From assembly GCA_963708325.1 (NCBI GenBank), contig OY970203.1:310001-374000 (forward strand): DNA of 64,000 bases, read 5' to 3'. The first letter of the stretch is position 1. Each line of letters starts with the position of its first letter. The stretch comes from G963708325 sp963708325 (GTDB lineage Bacteria > Actinomycetota > Thermoleophilia > Solirubrobacterales > 70-9). The notes beneath the pieces are model-generated. The model made no database searches and was not told where the DNA came from. It saw only the letters and a list, made by a program, of their open reading frames with translations. Shown here in pieces: positions 30,374 through 39,352 of the stretch. The translations under genes were made by a program, and so were the position numbers.

Positions 30374-32257
30374 CTAGCGCAGCGCCCGCAGAGCGTTGAG
30401 GATCACGGCGACGTCGATCCCCTCCTGCAGCAGCGCCCCGGCCACCGGCGCGATGTAGCCGAACGCGGCGAAGCCCATCGCCACGAAGCTCATCCCCAGC
30501 CCGGCGAGGACGCTCTGCCGCGCGATCGCCAGGGAGCGACGGCCGATGCGGACGGCGTCGACGACGCGATCGACCCGGTCCACCGCGATCACCGCGTCCG
30601 CGGTCTCCGAGGAGACCGTGGCGCCGGCGCTTCCCATCGCGATGCCGACGTCGGCGAGGGCGAGCGCCGGGGCGTCGTTGACGCCGTCTCCCACCATCAC
30701 CACCGTGCCGGCCTCGGAGCGCGCCTGCGTCTCGCGCACCACCTCGATCTTGTCGGCGGGCGAGCGCTCGGCATAGACGGTGTCCACGCCGACGGCGCTT
30801 CCGACCGCGTCCCCGGTAGCCCGCTGGTCGCCGGTGACCAGGGCGATGTGCTCGATCCCGGCCCTGCGAAGGCCGCGGGCGAGCTCGCCGGCATCGGCCC
30901 GCAGCCGGTCCGCCATCAGCACGGCGCCGGCCAGCGAGCCGTCCACTCCGATCAGGACCCGCGCCCAGCCGGGCTCCACCTCCGCCGCGATCAGGGGTGC
31001 GCCTGCCGCGGCCCCGGAGTAGCCGCGGCGACGCAGCCAGTCGGCGCTGCCCACCGCCACGCGGTGCCCGTCCACCGAGCCCTCGATCCCCTGCCCCGGG
31101 TCCTCGACGACGTCCTCGGGGAAGAGCAGCGCGATCCCCCGCGCCTCGGCGCCGTGGACAAGGGCCTCGGCGAGCACGTGGGCGGAGAGCTGATCGACGG
31201 AGGCGGCGAGCCGCAGCAGCGCCTCCGGCGCCAATCCGTCGGAGCTCGTCACGCGCTCGATCTCCGGACGGCCGTTGGTCAGGGTGCCGGTCTTGTCGAA
31301 GAGCACCGACCGCGCCCGCCCGAGCTGTTCGATCGTGCCGCCGCCCTTGACGATCACGCCGCGCCTGGCGGCTCGCGAGACGCCGGAGATCAGGGCCACC
31401 GGCGCCGCCAGGATCAGCGGGCAGGGAGTGGCGACGACGAGCACGGCGAGGGCGCGCACGGAGTCGCCGCTGAGCACCCAGGCGGCACCGGCCACCACCA
31501 GCGTGACCGGCAGCAGGATCGCGGCATAGCGGTCGGCCATGCGCACGAACGGGGCACGCTGGCGGGCGGCGTCGCGCACCAGCGTGACGATGCCGGCGTA
31601 GGCGCTCTGCGCCGAGGTGCGGGTGGCGCGCATGTCGAAGGCGTCGCCGGCGTTGACCGTGCCGCCGGCGACCGTGGTGCCGCGCTTGCGCGTGACCGGG
31701 AGGGGCTCTCCGCTCAGCGTCGACTCGTCCACGACCGCGCCCTCGCTCTGCACCGATCCGTCCACGGGGACGACCTCGCCGGCGCGAACGAGGATGCGGT
31801 CGCCGACCTCGATCCGCTCGACCGGGACCTCCTCGAGCCGGTCCCCGCTGCGGCGATGGGCGATCCGCGGCGCCCGCTCCAGCAGCGCCGTGAGCTCGCG
31901 CCTCGCCCGCCGACCGGCGGCGGCCTCGAGCGCGTTCCCGCCGCTCAGCATCAGCGCCACCACGGCCCCCGCCAGGTACTCGCCCAGCGCCAGCGCGGCT
32001 GCCATCGCCACCAGCGCGATCGCGTCCACCCCGACGTCCCCCTGCGCCAGGCTGCGCCCGACCGACCACGTGAGGGGAAGCAGCGCCGCCGCCGTCGCGA
32101 GCGCCCACACGAGGTCGCCCGCGCGGCCCGCGCCGAGGGCGTGCAGAAGGCCGCCCGCGGCGAGCGCGCAGAGGATCAGAGCGGCCAGCGCCCGCGGCTC
32201 GGCGACGCCGAGCGAGGTGGCGCGGGAGCGCAGGCTGCCGAGCCGGGTCCGGGTCAC
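30374..32257 (-). CDS. Heavy-metal P1B-type ATPase with TPC motif
   Basis: 627 aa, GTG start at 32257. It has the P-type core: A-domain LSGEPLPV, phosphorylation site FDKTGTLTNG (about 322) and hinge GDGVNDAPALALADVGIAMG (about 520). The membrane metal site is TPCPLILAAPVAL (about 281), a TPC variant rather than the CPC of Cu/Zn pumps or the SPC of Co/Fe pumps. No N-terminal metal-binding domain or CxxC is present, making it a short, minimal P1B pump. It exports or imports a transition metal; which one cannot be told. Confidence 0.87.
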   Translation of the reverse strand: MTRTRLGSLRSRATSLGVAEPRALAALILCALAAGGLLHALGAGRAGDLVWALATAAALLPLTWSVGRSLAQGDVGVDAIALVAMAAALALGEYLAGAVVALMLSGGNALEAAAGRRARRELTALLERAPRIAHRRSGDRLEEVPVERIEVGDRILVRAGEVVPVDGSVQSEGAVVDESTLSGEPLPVTRKRGTTVAGGTVNAGDAFDMRATRTSAQSAYAGIVTLVRDAARQRAPFVRMADRYAAILLPVTLVVAGAAWVLSGDSVRALAVLVVATPCPLILAAPVALISGVSRAARRGVIVKGGGTIEQLGRARSVLFDKTGTLTNGRPEIERVTSSDGLAPEALLRLAASVDQLSAHVLAEALVHGAEARGIALLFPEDVVEDPGQGIEGSVDGHRVAVGSADWLRRRGYSGAAAGAPLIAAEVEPGWARVLIGVDGSLAGAVLMADRLRADAGELARGLRRAGIEHIALVTGDQRATGDAVGSAVGVDTVYAERSPADKIEVVRETQARSEAGTVVMVGDGVNDAPALALADVGIAMGSAGATVSSETADAVIAVDRVDRVVDAVRIGRRSLAIARQSVLAGLGMSFVAMGFAAFGYIAPVAGALLQEGIDVAVILNALRALR

Positions 32258-32498
32258 GGCGACAAGGATTGCGCCTGGCGCCCCCGGCGGCTACCCGGGC
32301 TGCGGAGTGGGGCACCACCCGCCGAAGCGCGGCGCGACCGTACCCGAGGCCCGAAAGGCGCCGCCACCGCGATTCGAAGCGTCGGATCGGGGGTCCTACG
32401 ACCAATGTCCACTTGTGAACGAGACCGCCGAGGCCCCACCCTGGACGGCGCAGGATCGAGAACGCATGACGACCGCAACGTCAACAGGAGGAACCCAA

Positions 32499-32879
32499 AT
32501 GTCCGCGAAACGCACCCTTGTCATCGGCCTCGTCACCGCCGCCGCGCTAGCGCCGGCCTCGGCCCTGGCGAAGAACGGCGACATCCAGCGCGCCGGGACC
32601 TGTACGAAGAACTCGACCACGAAGATCAAGCTGAAGCTCGACAACGGTCGGATCGAGACCGAGTTCCAGGTCGACCAGAACCGCAACGGCATCAAGTGGA
32701 CCGTGAAGCTGCGGCGCAACGGCACCCTCGCCGCCACCGCGAACCCCACGACTCACGCCCCGAGCGGTTCGTTCACGGTTCGCCGCACGCTGGGCAACGG
32801 TCCCGGGCCCGACACGATCTCCGGTCGCGCGACGAGCCCGTCCGGAGAGGTCTGCACGGCCCGCGCAACGATGCCCTGA
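32499..32879 (+). CDS. Small secreted basic protein
   Basis: 126 aa. CAGGAGG lies 8 nt before ATG 32499. A signal peptide covers residues 1-24 (VIGLVTAAALAPASALA). The mature domain, about 100 residues, alternates short strands and has one Cys pair (GTCTKNSTTKIKLKL and GEVCTARATMP). Repeated KIKLKL, VDQNRNGIKWTVKLRRNG is typical of small beta-sandwich secreted proteins of unknown function in this group. Confidence 0.7.
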   Translation: MSAKRTLVIGLVTAAALAPASALAKNGDIQRAGTCTKNSTTKIKLKLDNGRIETEFQVDQNRNGIKWTVKLRRNGTLAATANPTTHAPSGSFTVRRTLGNGPGPDTISGRATSPSGEVCTARATMP

Positions 32880-32975
32880 CCCCAAGCCGACCCCCGGTGG
32901 CCGGTCGAGGCACGGCCACCGGGGCCCAGGGTGCCTGCCCGGAGATGCGTCCGCGTCGTAGGCTCCAAACCTCGC

Positions 32976-33893
32976 ATGACCGCCCCTGGGGACAGCCGGA
33001 CAGCCGGCGCGCGCGCCGATGTCGCCGTCGTCACGGACAGCACGCCGTACCTGCCTCCGGAGCTGGTCGACCGGTGGGGGATTCAGCAGGTCAGCTTGTA
33101 CGTGGGCTGGGATGGCGATCTTCGGCCTGAGCGCGAGTACGACGACCTCGATGCCTTCTACCTGCGACTGCGGGAGTCCCCGCAGCTGCCCGCAACCTCG
33201 CAGCCCTCGGTGGGGGACTTTCGCGCCTGCTTCGAGCCGCTGGTCAGCGCCGGTCGCGACGTCGTCTCCGTCCACCTGGCGAGCGGCCTATCGGGAACCT
33301 GCGAGAGCGCGACCGAGGCGGCGCGGGTCGTGGCGGAAGAGGGGCATCCCGGGCGCGTGGAGGTCGTCGACGGCCAGACCGGCGCCGGCGGTCTGGGCTG
33401 CCTCGTCGTGACCGCCGCGCGCGCGGCCGAGCAAGGCGCGGAGCTGGACGCCGTCGTCGAGGCTGTGCGCAAGGCCCGCCAGCGGCTCGAGATCCGGTTC
33501 TGCCTCGACACCCTCGAATACCTGCGTCGCGGCGGGCGCATCGGGGCGGCACAGGCGATGATCGGGACGGCGCTGAGGGTCAAGCCGATCCTGTCCTTCG
33601 GCACCGAGATCACACCGGTCGGCCGCGTCCGAACGCGGCGGCGGGCGTTGGATTGGATGGGCGCCTACCTGAACGAGCTGCACGACCGCGGCGCCACGGA
33701 CTGGATCGTTCAGCACGCGCAGTCGCCCGGGGACGCCGATCGTCTGGTCGCAGAGGGCACCGCGATCTTCGGCGCGGAACCGCTGTTCTGCACGCAGGTG
33801 GGGCCGGTGCTCGGTGCGCACCTCGGCTCCGGAGTGCTCGTCGGAGGCATCGTCGGCGGGTCCGCCGCTGGCTCCGGTGATGACCGGGAGTAG
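32976..33893 (+). CDS. DegV family fatty-acid-binding protein
   Basis: 305 aa. The N-terminal VAVVTDSTPYLPPELVDRW and SQPSVGDFRACFEPLV, then HLASGLSGTCESA and EYLRRGGRIGAAQAMIGTAL, are the DegV signature strings; the fold binds a fatty acid that in Firmicutes is phosphorylated by FakA. No fakA is nearby. ATG 32976 has no strong ribosome site. A C-terminal GGIVGGSAAGSGDDRE tail is poorly ordered. Confidence 0.9.
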   Translation: MTAPGDSRTAGARADVAVVTDSTPYLPPELVDRWGIQQVSLYVGWDGDLRPEREYDDLDAFYLRLRESPQLPATSQPSVGDFRACFEPLVSAGRDVVSVHLASGLSGTCESATEAARVVAEEGHPGRVEVVDGQTGAGGLGCLVVTAARAAEQGAELDAVVEAVRKARQRLEIRFCLDTLEYLRRGGRIGAAQAMIGTALRVKPILSFGTEITPVGRVRTRRRALDWMGAYLNELHDRGATDWIVQHAQSPGDADRLVAEGTAIFGAEPLFCTQVGPVLGAHLGSGVLVGGIVGGSAAGSGDDRE

Positions 33894-34000
33894 TCCGCGT
33901 TGACCATGAAGTTCCACGCGCGGGGCCCAGTTGCGTCCAGCCGTCGTGATGACGGCGAGCTGGCCATTCTCTGAGCCGCTCCTAAACGGCCGCGGCGGGC

Positions 34001-34420
34001 TCAGCCAGCGTCGCCGCGAAGCGAGTCCATCGCCTGCATCCACGCCCTGCCGGCCTCGCGACCGGCCGGATACGTGAGCAGCGAGTCGGCGGTCGCCCGA
34101 ATCTCTGCGTACTGCTCGCTGACGGCGTCGGACGCCGCCCCGTCGCTCGCATTCACCGGCTTGACGAAGCTGAACCGATACCGCTTCCCTGCGACCCGGA
34201 CGTTCATGCGGACGCCCGCGCCGGAGCGCGGGAAGACGACCTTGGCGACCTCAGCGATCGGCGCGTCGAACCCCTCCTTGCCGTCGTCACGGGTGAAGGT
34301 GAGCCTTCTCTCGCTCAACCGCAGGGCGCCCGAGTGAGACGAGAAGGGGCCCCACAGCCAGACCTCCGTGAGCAGGCCAGCGGCTGCGAGGCCGCTCGGT
34401 CCCGCCGACTGCTCAGGCAC
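34001..34420 (-). CDS. Conserved-type hypothetical protein with a PH/GRAM-like N-terminal segment
   Basis: 139 aa from GTG 34420, which overlaps the stop of the small upstream gene by 8 bp, the same coupling used elsewhere in the window; an in-frame ATG at 34486 would give 161 aa. Strand-rich N-terminal half (GALRLSERRLTFTRDDG, then VAKVVFPRSGAGVRMNVRV) suggests a PH or GRAM-type barrel, followed by a helical tail. I do not recognise the family. Confidence 0.5.
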   Translation of the reverse strand: MPEQSAGPSGLAAAGLLTEVWLWGPFSSHSGALRLSERRLTFTRDDGKEGFDAPIAEVAKVVFPRSGAGVRMNVRVAGKRYRFSFVKPVNASDGAASDAVSEQYAEIRATADSLLTYPAGREAGRAWMQAMDSLRGDAG

Positions 34421-34556
34421 CGGCTGCGCCAGGCGGCGTAATCGCCGGGGCCAGGGTTGGATCCTGCTGAGTGTCCTGAAGGGCAACGGCCGTGGAGGTG
34501 ATGAACATCGTCTTCCCCTTGTAGGTCACGGGCGCGCTGAGCAGCTTCTTCACCAT
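34413..34556 (-). CDS. 47-residue peptide gene coupled to the next gene
   Basis: 47 aa, beginning MVKKLLSAPVTYKGKTMFIT and ending PAITPPGAAGA. A strong Shine-Dalgarno (AAGGAG) is 5 nt upstream of ATG 34556, and its stop overlaps the start of the following gene. No signal peptide is obvious. It is a small protein of unknown function. A 14-bp palindrome upstream (34647-34660) may regulate the pair. Confidence 0.55.
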   Translation of the reverse strand: MVKKLLSAPVTYKGKTMFITSTAVALQDTQQDPTLAPAITPPGAAGA

Positions 34557-34951
34557 TGCTCCTTCTCGAAGGACTTGGCGATGGTCCGTTTGGCGACGCC
34601 AGCTCCTATCGCACGAATCTACGCTGCCGCGGCTGCGAAGTAAATGGTCCGATCGGACCTGATTCGAGGATCCGAACGGGCCGGTGGGATCCAGGTGACC
34701 GAGCAGCTGGGCGTGCTCGCCCCCGCCTCGCGGATCCTGCTGGCACCGGCGACGATCGCCTAACTGGAGAATCGGATCCAGGCTGCTGTGCAGGCGGTAC
34801 GCAGCGACATCTCCTGAGCCGACGACTACCCGATGCCGAAGAACAGCATCTTCTCCGGCGGCATGAACGCGGAGATCCCGGCCGCGGGCGCGTCGCCGGC
34901 CGGGCCGAACCCGGGCGGGGCGCCCCCCGTGGGTGCGGAAGGTGGCGGGCC
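34557..34951. other. Intergenic region with palindrome and a possible decayed reading frame
   Basis: 395 bp between two minus-strand genes. It contains a perfect 14-bp palindrome GGTCCGATCGGACC at 34647-34660. On the plus strand one frame from ATG 34644 reads 39 codons to a TAA at 34761, continues 17 codons (LENRIQAAVQAVRSDIS) to TGA, then runs open from ATG 34833 into the antisense of the next gene. This looks like a broken remnant, but I recognise no family. Confidence 0.35.
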
Positions 34952-35404
34952 TTACGTCGGCTCGATGCCGGCCGTCAGGGGCGCGCCATGGGTTGCGTCC
35001 GGCGCCCGCTCTCGTAGCCGGCGCAGCCCGACGATCCCAAGCACGCAGCCTGCCGCGATCTCCAGCACCATCACGGCCCAGGAGAGGACGTCGGGGTGGA
35101 TGTCGTCGACGTAGGAGTCGCTGAGCGCGCTCCAGTGCGGTGCGACGTGGCTGGCGGCGACCAGGACGGCGGTGGCGAACCCTACGAGGGCGGCCAGCAG
35201 GGGTGCGCGCTGGGATCGCCGTTGGGCGGCGACGAAGACCGCCGCGGCCGACACGGTCAGCAGCGCGCCGCCGACGAGGACCTCCGTATCGACGCCGGCC
35301 AGATGCTGCCGCATGTGATCGGCACCGTGGAGCAGATTCGCCCCCAAGAACGCTCCGGCGGCGATCAGCAGCCAGTCGCGCCCGCTTCGCAGTGACTGAT
35401 CCAT
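34952..35404 (-). CDS. Four-helix membrane protein, unknown function
   Basis: 150 aa from ATG 35404, chosen because GGGAGG lies 8 nt upstream; an ATG at 35434 overlapping the previous stop is the alternative. Four hydrophobic helices (LLIAAGAFLGANLLHG, VLVGGALLTVSAAAVFVAA, PLLAALVGFATAVLVAASHV, VLSWAVMVLEIAAGCVLGIVGL) with a GADHMRQH segment after the first. It probably shares an operon with the DUF2867-like gene, under control of the divergent TetR regulator. Confidence 0.65.
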   Translation of the reverse strand: MDQSLRSGRDWLLIAAGAFLGANLLHGADHMRQHLAGVDTEVLVGGALLTVSAAAVFVAAQRRSQRAPLLAALVGFATAVLVAASHVAPHWSALSDSYVDDIHPDVLSWAVMVLEIAAGCVLGIVGLRRLRERAPDATHGAPLTAGIEPT

Positions 35405-35430
35405 TCCAACCTCCCGATCGATGGCTCGGC

Positions 35431-36045
35431 TCATGCAACGCCCTGTACGGGCGCCGGGCTCGCAGTCCCGGAGGCTCCCTGCCGCCAGCTGCGTTCGATC
35501 TCTCGCAGCAGCGGCGGGTACACGATCAGGTGGCGAAACGGCCTGATCGCGGCCATGTACGCCTCTCCGAAGCGCCCGTTCGGCTTCACCAGGACGGCCA
35601 TCTGGCCGCGCTCGCCTCCTGCCCCGTCGGGGACCAAGCCGATGTGCATGATGCCGTGCATGGTCTGGTTGGCGGTCTCCGCGGCCCACTCGTCGTCGAG
35701 CAGATAGAGCGAGGTGAAGGGGAGGGCGTCGAATTCGGGGCGCGGGGTGTCGCGCAGGTCTGCCGGCAGGCGGTCGCGCAGCGTGGGCACGCGGGCGCCG
35801 ACGCCGGCATCGGGGTCATCCCAGCCGAGCAGCTCCCCGACCTTCCAGCGGATCGCGAACAGGCTGCGCGCGACGCGCGAGGAGCTCCGAGACGGGTCGA
35901 ACGAGGCGATCTGCCGGACGGCACGACCGAAGTCATCGGGGCCGCCCGGCGCCGGCAGCCCCCATACGTCCTCCAGCCGGAAGTCGGGGGCGATCTCGTG
36001 GATGCGCCAGGGCCGGCGTGTGTGGGCGCTGTCCGGGAGTCTCAT
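35431..36045 (-). CDS. DUF2867-like protein
   Basis: 204 aa. RRPWRIHEIAPDFRLEDVWG at the N-terminus, SLFAIRWKVGELLGWDD in the middle and a C-terminal FGEAYMAAIRPFRHLIVYPPLLREIER match the DUF2867 pattern (START/SRPBCC-like small proteins). It has no signal or membrane helix. It starts 23 bp from the TetR operator and is divergent from tetR, so it is probably the main target of that repressor. Function unknown. Confidence 0.65.
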   Translation of the reverse strand: MRLPDSAHTRRPWRIHEIAPDFRLEDVWGLPAPGGPDDFGRAVRQIASFDPSRSSSRVARSLFAIRWKVGELLGWDDPDAGVGARVPTLRDRLPADLRDTPRPEFDALPFTSLYLLDDEWAAETANQTMHGIMHIGLVPDGAGGERGQMAVLVKPNGRFGEAYMAAIRPFRHLIVYPPLLREIERSWRQGASGTASPAPVQGVA

Positions 36046-36067
36046 TAGGCTTCCTCCATCCGTACGG

Positions 36068-36091
36068 TAGCGTATCTATACGCTAGCGTAT
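36068..36091. promoter_or_regulatory. TetR-type operator
   Basis: An 18-bp perfect palindrome TAGCGTAT-CT-ATACGCTA at 36068-36085, followed by a third half-site TAGCGTAT at 36084-36091. It lies between the divergent DUF2867-like and tetR genes and is AT-rich compared with its surroundings, so it probably overlaps both promoters. Confidence 0.72.
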
Positions 36092-36133
36092 ATTTGCTCG
36101 CGCCGTCAACCCGACGCGGATGCAGACAGAGCC

Positions 36134-36685
36134 ATGGCCGCCCCCACCCGCACGCCCCGCGCCAGCTGGATCGAGGAGGGACTTCGCACGCTGGGGGTGG
36201 GCGGACCCGACGCCGTCCGGATCGAGAAGCTAGCGCGGGCGCTCGGGGTCACCAAGGGCGGCTTCTACTGGCACTTCGAAGACCGACGCGCGCTGCTCGA
36301 GGAGATGCTGGACGCGTGGGAGCGAGTGGTGATCGACGAGGTGATCGAGCGCGTCGAGCGCGAGGGCGGGGATGCGAGGGCCAAGCTGCGACGGTTGTTC
36401 GCGCTGGCCGGGTCCGGCGGCGACCTGATGAGGATCGAGCTGGCGATCCGCGAGTGGGCCCGGCGCGACAAGACGGTCGCCAAGCGCCTCAGGCGGATCG
36501 ACAACCGCCGGATGGAGTACATGCGCTCCCTGTTCGGCGCCTTCTGCCGCGACGAGGACGAGGTCGAGGTCCGCTGCCTGCTCGCCCTGTCGCTCTTCCT
36601 CGGCCGAGACCTGATCGCCGCCGATCACGGCGGGCGCAGCCCCGCGAAGGTGATGGCGCTGGCCCAGAGGCAACTCCTGGCCTAG
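36134..36685 (+). CDS. TetR family transcriptional regulator
   Basis: 183 aa. The N-terminal helix-turn-helix is RIEKLARALGVTKGGFYWHFEDRRALLEEML (about residues 35-65), typical of TetR repressors. The C-terminal ligand domain is helical and Arg-rich. It is transcribed away from the DUF2867-like/membrane gene pair, with a perfect palindrome in the shared promoter region, which supports autoregulation and control of the pair. The ligand is unknown. Confidence 0.9.
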   Translation: MAAPTRTPRASWIEEGLRTLGVGGPDAVRIEKLARALGVTKGGFYWHFEDRRALLEEMLDAWERVVIDEVIERVEREGGDARAKLRRLFALAGSGGDLMRIELAIREWARRDKTVAKRLRRIDNRRMEYMRSLFGAFCRDEDEVEVRCLLALSLFLGRDLIAADHGGRSPAKVMALAQRQLLA

Positions 36686-36686
36686 G

Positions 36687-36759
36687 CACCGCTACCGGGA
36701 TTCGAACCCGGGTTTCCGGACTGAGAATCCGGCGTCCTAGTCCCCTAGACGATAGCGGC
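36687..36759 (-). tRNA. tRNA-Glu(CTC)
   Basis: A 73-nt cloverleaf on the minus strand: acceptor GCCGCTA/TAGCGGT (one G-U), anticodon stem CCGGA/TCCGG with loop TTCTCAG (anticodon CTC), and T arm CCGGGTTCGAATCCCGG. The 3' CCA is not encoded. Confidence 0.95.
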
Positions 36760-36843
36760 GCGGGGGCGCGATCTTAGCAACGGCCCAGCAGCCGTCTGGC
36801 GGGGTCGGCGGGCTCGTTTTCGGCCGCTAAGCTTGGCTTTCCC

Positions 36844-36927
<84 letters not shown>

Positions 36928-36942
36928 CTAGAGTCACGCGCG

Positions 36943-38070
36943 ATGATCCGCCGCCGGCCGCTCAGCCTGCCCTACGAGGACCAGGTGCCGCTGCTGGCGG
37001 CAGTGCTCGACGGCGACCACGAAGGTGACGGCGTCCCGGTACGGCCCGGCGACTCCGACCGGTTCGCGCGCGCCGCCCGCCACCACCGGCTCACCGTCGC
37101 CGCCGCGGACGCCCTCGCCCACGGCCGGCTCGAGCTGCCCGCCGGTGTGGCGCGGGAGCTGTCGGACGCCGCCGCCGTGGCGGCGCTGCGCACGGCGCTG
37201 ATGCGGCGCGAGCTGGCCTGCGTCGCACCGGCGATGGAGGCGGCCGCCGGCGCCGCCCCGATCCTGCTCAAGGGGGCGGCGATCGCCGACCGCTACTACC
37301 CGGACCCCCGCCTGCGGCCGTTCGTCGACGTCGACCTGCTGGTCCCGCGGGACCGCCTGGCGGCGGCGATCGCCGCGCTCGGGGGCGCCGGCTACGAGAC
37401 GCTGGAGGAGTTCCGCCCCGGATTCGCCGAGCGCCACGGCCACGACGTCCATGCGATTCGGCGGATCGGTGCCCACCAGGCCGACGTCGAGCTCCACTGG
37501 CGGATCGGCGACGACCCGCTCGGCGAGGCGCTCGATCACGCCCGCCTGACGACGGCCGCGGAGCGGATCGAGGTGGAGGGCAGGGCGGTCTCCGTCCCCG
37601 ACGCGCCGCACCAGCTGCTTGTCGCCGCCCTCCACCTGCTCGGCGACCGCGCCAAGCGCCTGATCTGGGTGGACGACGTGCGAGGCGTCGCCCGCTCCGC
37701 CGACGACGAGCAATGGCGCGCAGCCTTCGATGTCGCCGCCGGCACCGGCCTCGGCTGGCCCTTGCATCGCGCCCTCGATTACGCCCGCCGCCACCTCGGC
37801 TTCGAGCGCCCCCGGCCCGCCCCCGCCCCACCGCCGCCCGCCTGGGGGCCGCTCCGCGCGGTCGAGGAGCTCGACATGCGCGCGTCCACCCACGTCGGCC
37901 GGCTCGTCGCGCTCGGCTGGCGCGAGCGCGGTCGCTACGTTCGCGACGTCGTCGTCCCCTCCCGAGACGGGCTCCGCGGCACCGTCGGCCAGGACGGTGC
38001 GCCCACCTGGCGGCTCGCCCTGCGCCACCTCGGCCGCACCGCCGCCGGCGTCGCTCCGCGGAGGCGCTGA
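36943..38070 (+). CDS. NTP_transf_5-type nucleotidyltransferase (RiPP tailoring candidate)
   Basis: 375 aa from ATG 36943, chosen because the longer frame would start inside tRNA-Leu. The core PILLKGAAIADRYYPDP and RPFVDVDLLVPRDRL (about 102-130) carries the LLKG and DxD motifs of the Pfam NTP_transf_5 family. Members occur in lasso-peptide clusters with HPr-kinase-like proteins and PqqD domains, where they may modify the peptide. The middle part holds a histidine-rich GFAERHGHDVHAI. It lies 4 bp before the glycosyltransferase gene. The role in peptide tailoring is inferred from context. Confidence 0.8.
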   Translation: MIRRRPLSLPYEDQVPLLAAVLDGDHEGDGVPVRPGDSDRFARAARHHRLTVAAADALAHGRLELPAGVARELSDAAAVAALRTALMRRELACVAPAMEAAAGAAPILLKGAAIADRYYPDPRLRPFVDVDLLVPRDRLAAAIAALGGAGYETLEEFRPGFAERHGHDVHAIRRIGAHQADVELHWRIGDDPLGEALDHARLTTAAERIEVEGRAVSVPDAPHQLLVAALHLLGDRAKRLIWVDDVRGVARSADDEQWRAAFDVAAGTGLGWPLHRALDYARRHLGFERPRPAPAPPPPAWGPLRAVEELDMRASTHVGRLVALGWRERGRYVRDVVVPSRDGLRGTVGQDGAPTWRLALRHLGRTAAGVAPRRR

Positions 38071-38074
38071 GGTC

Positions 38075-39352
38075 GTGGCCCGCTTCCTGATGCTGCCGCT
38101 GGCGCCGCAGGGCATGCTCGCCCACGTCGGCGCCTGCTCCGCCGTGGGAGACGTCCTCCGCGAGCGCGGCCACGAGGTCGTCTTCGGCTACGGGGGCTCG
38201 CGCCCGGAGCTGCTCGACCGCCGGGGCTACGACTGGCACCGCCTGCCCGAGGTCCCGGTCGTGAACGCGGCCGACTGGTTCGAGGAGCCCGCCGACCTGC
38301 GCCGGCTGGTCGATGCGAGGATCGCCCTGATCGAGGCTGTCCGGCCCGACGTCTGCCTGACCAGCTCGGGGGTCGGTGGGATCGCCTGCGAGGCCACCGG
38401 CTGCCCCCAGCTCTGCCTGATGCACTATCTGCCGATCACTCGATACGCGCGCCGGGTCGGGATCTGGGCGCAGCGCCGGTCGGACCTGCGCCATCCCGCC
38501 CGGGCCTGGCGGGTCCTGCGAGCGCGCCTCCGCAGCGACCCGAAGGCCCGCCTCCAGCGGATCCTCGAGGAGGTTCGCCGCGAGCTGAGCCTCCCCCCCG
38601 CGGACCCCGACGCCAACGGGATCGTCGCCTGGGCCACCGCCGTCGCCTGCACGACCACACCCCTCCTCGATCCGGCCCGCGGGCTACCCCGGAACTGGCT
38701 GTACGCCGGGCCGATCGTCTGGTCCGCCCCCGCCGAGGACGACGCCGAGACCCCGAAGCGCAGCGGCCGCCCGCTCGTCTACGTCACCCAGGGCTCGACC
38801 GGCTCGGCGGAGCTGCTCCGCCGCAGCGTCGCCGAGCTGGCGGACGAGCCGGTGGACGTGCTTGCCTGCACCGGTGGCCTGTGCACGGCGGCGGAGCTGC
38901 GCTCGCTGGCGCCCAACGTCACCGCTGTCGACCTCTTCAGCGGACGCCGCGCCTTCGAGGCTGCCGACGTGGCGGTGACGCACGGCGGCCACATGACGAG
39001 CTGCGAGGCGGCGCTCGCCGGCAAGCCCGTCGTGGTGCTGCCGCGGCTGGGCGACCAGATCCTCTGGCTGAAGCGCGTCGAGCGGCTCGGAACGGGTCTC
39101 GGCCGCTGGCCGCGGGTGCCGCGCGGCTCGATCCGACGCGCGGTGCGCCATGCGCTGACGGACTCCGCCATCGCCGCCCGGGCGCGGGACCTGGCAGCCG
39201 AGCTCGACCGGCCGCGCTGGAACGGCGCTCAGAACTCCGCCACGCTGGCCGAGGTCCTGGCAACCGGCGGCGAGGCCGCGGACACCGCCGCTGCCACCTC
39301 CGCGGCCGCGGCCGCAGCGGCGTCCAGCGCGTCGGGCATCCGGCAGCGGTAG
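38075..39352 (+). CDS. GT-B glycosyltransferase (UGT/MurG-like)
   Basis: 425 aa, GTG start. The N-terminal half has LMLPLAPQGMLAHVGACSAVGDVLRERGHEV, and the C-terminal donor-binding half has VTHGGHMTSCEAALAGKPVVVLPRLGDQ, the HGG and DQ hallmarks of UDP-glycosyltransferases. It is the second gene of a two-gene plus-strand unit. Its alanine-rich end (ATSAAAAAAASSASG) overlaps the 3' end of the convergent HPr-kinase-like gene by 124 bp. A glycosylation step on the mature peptide is inferred. Confidence 0.82.
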   Translation: MARFLMLPLAPQGMLAHVGACSAVGDVLRERGHEVVFGYGGSRPELLDRRGYDWHRLPEVPVVNAADWFEEPADLRRLVDARIALIEAVRPDVCLTSSGVGGIACEATGCPQLCLMHYLPITRYARRVGIWAQRRSDLRHPARAWRVLRARLRSDPKARLQRILEEVRRELSLPPADPDANGIVAWATAVACTTTPLLDPARGLPRNWLYAGPIVWSAPAEDDAETPKRSGRPLVYVTQGSTGSAELLRRSVAELADEPVDVLACTGGLCTAAELRSLAPNVTAVDLFSGRRAFEAADVAVTHGGHMTSCEAALAGKPVVVLPRLGDQILWLKRVERLGTGLGRWPRVPRGSIRRAVRHALTDSAIAARARDLAAELDRPRWNGAQNSATLAEVLATGGEAADTAAATSAAAAAAASSASGIRQR

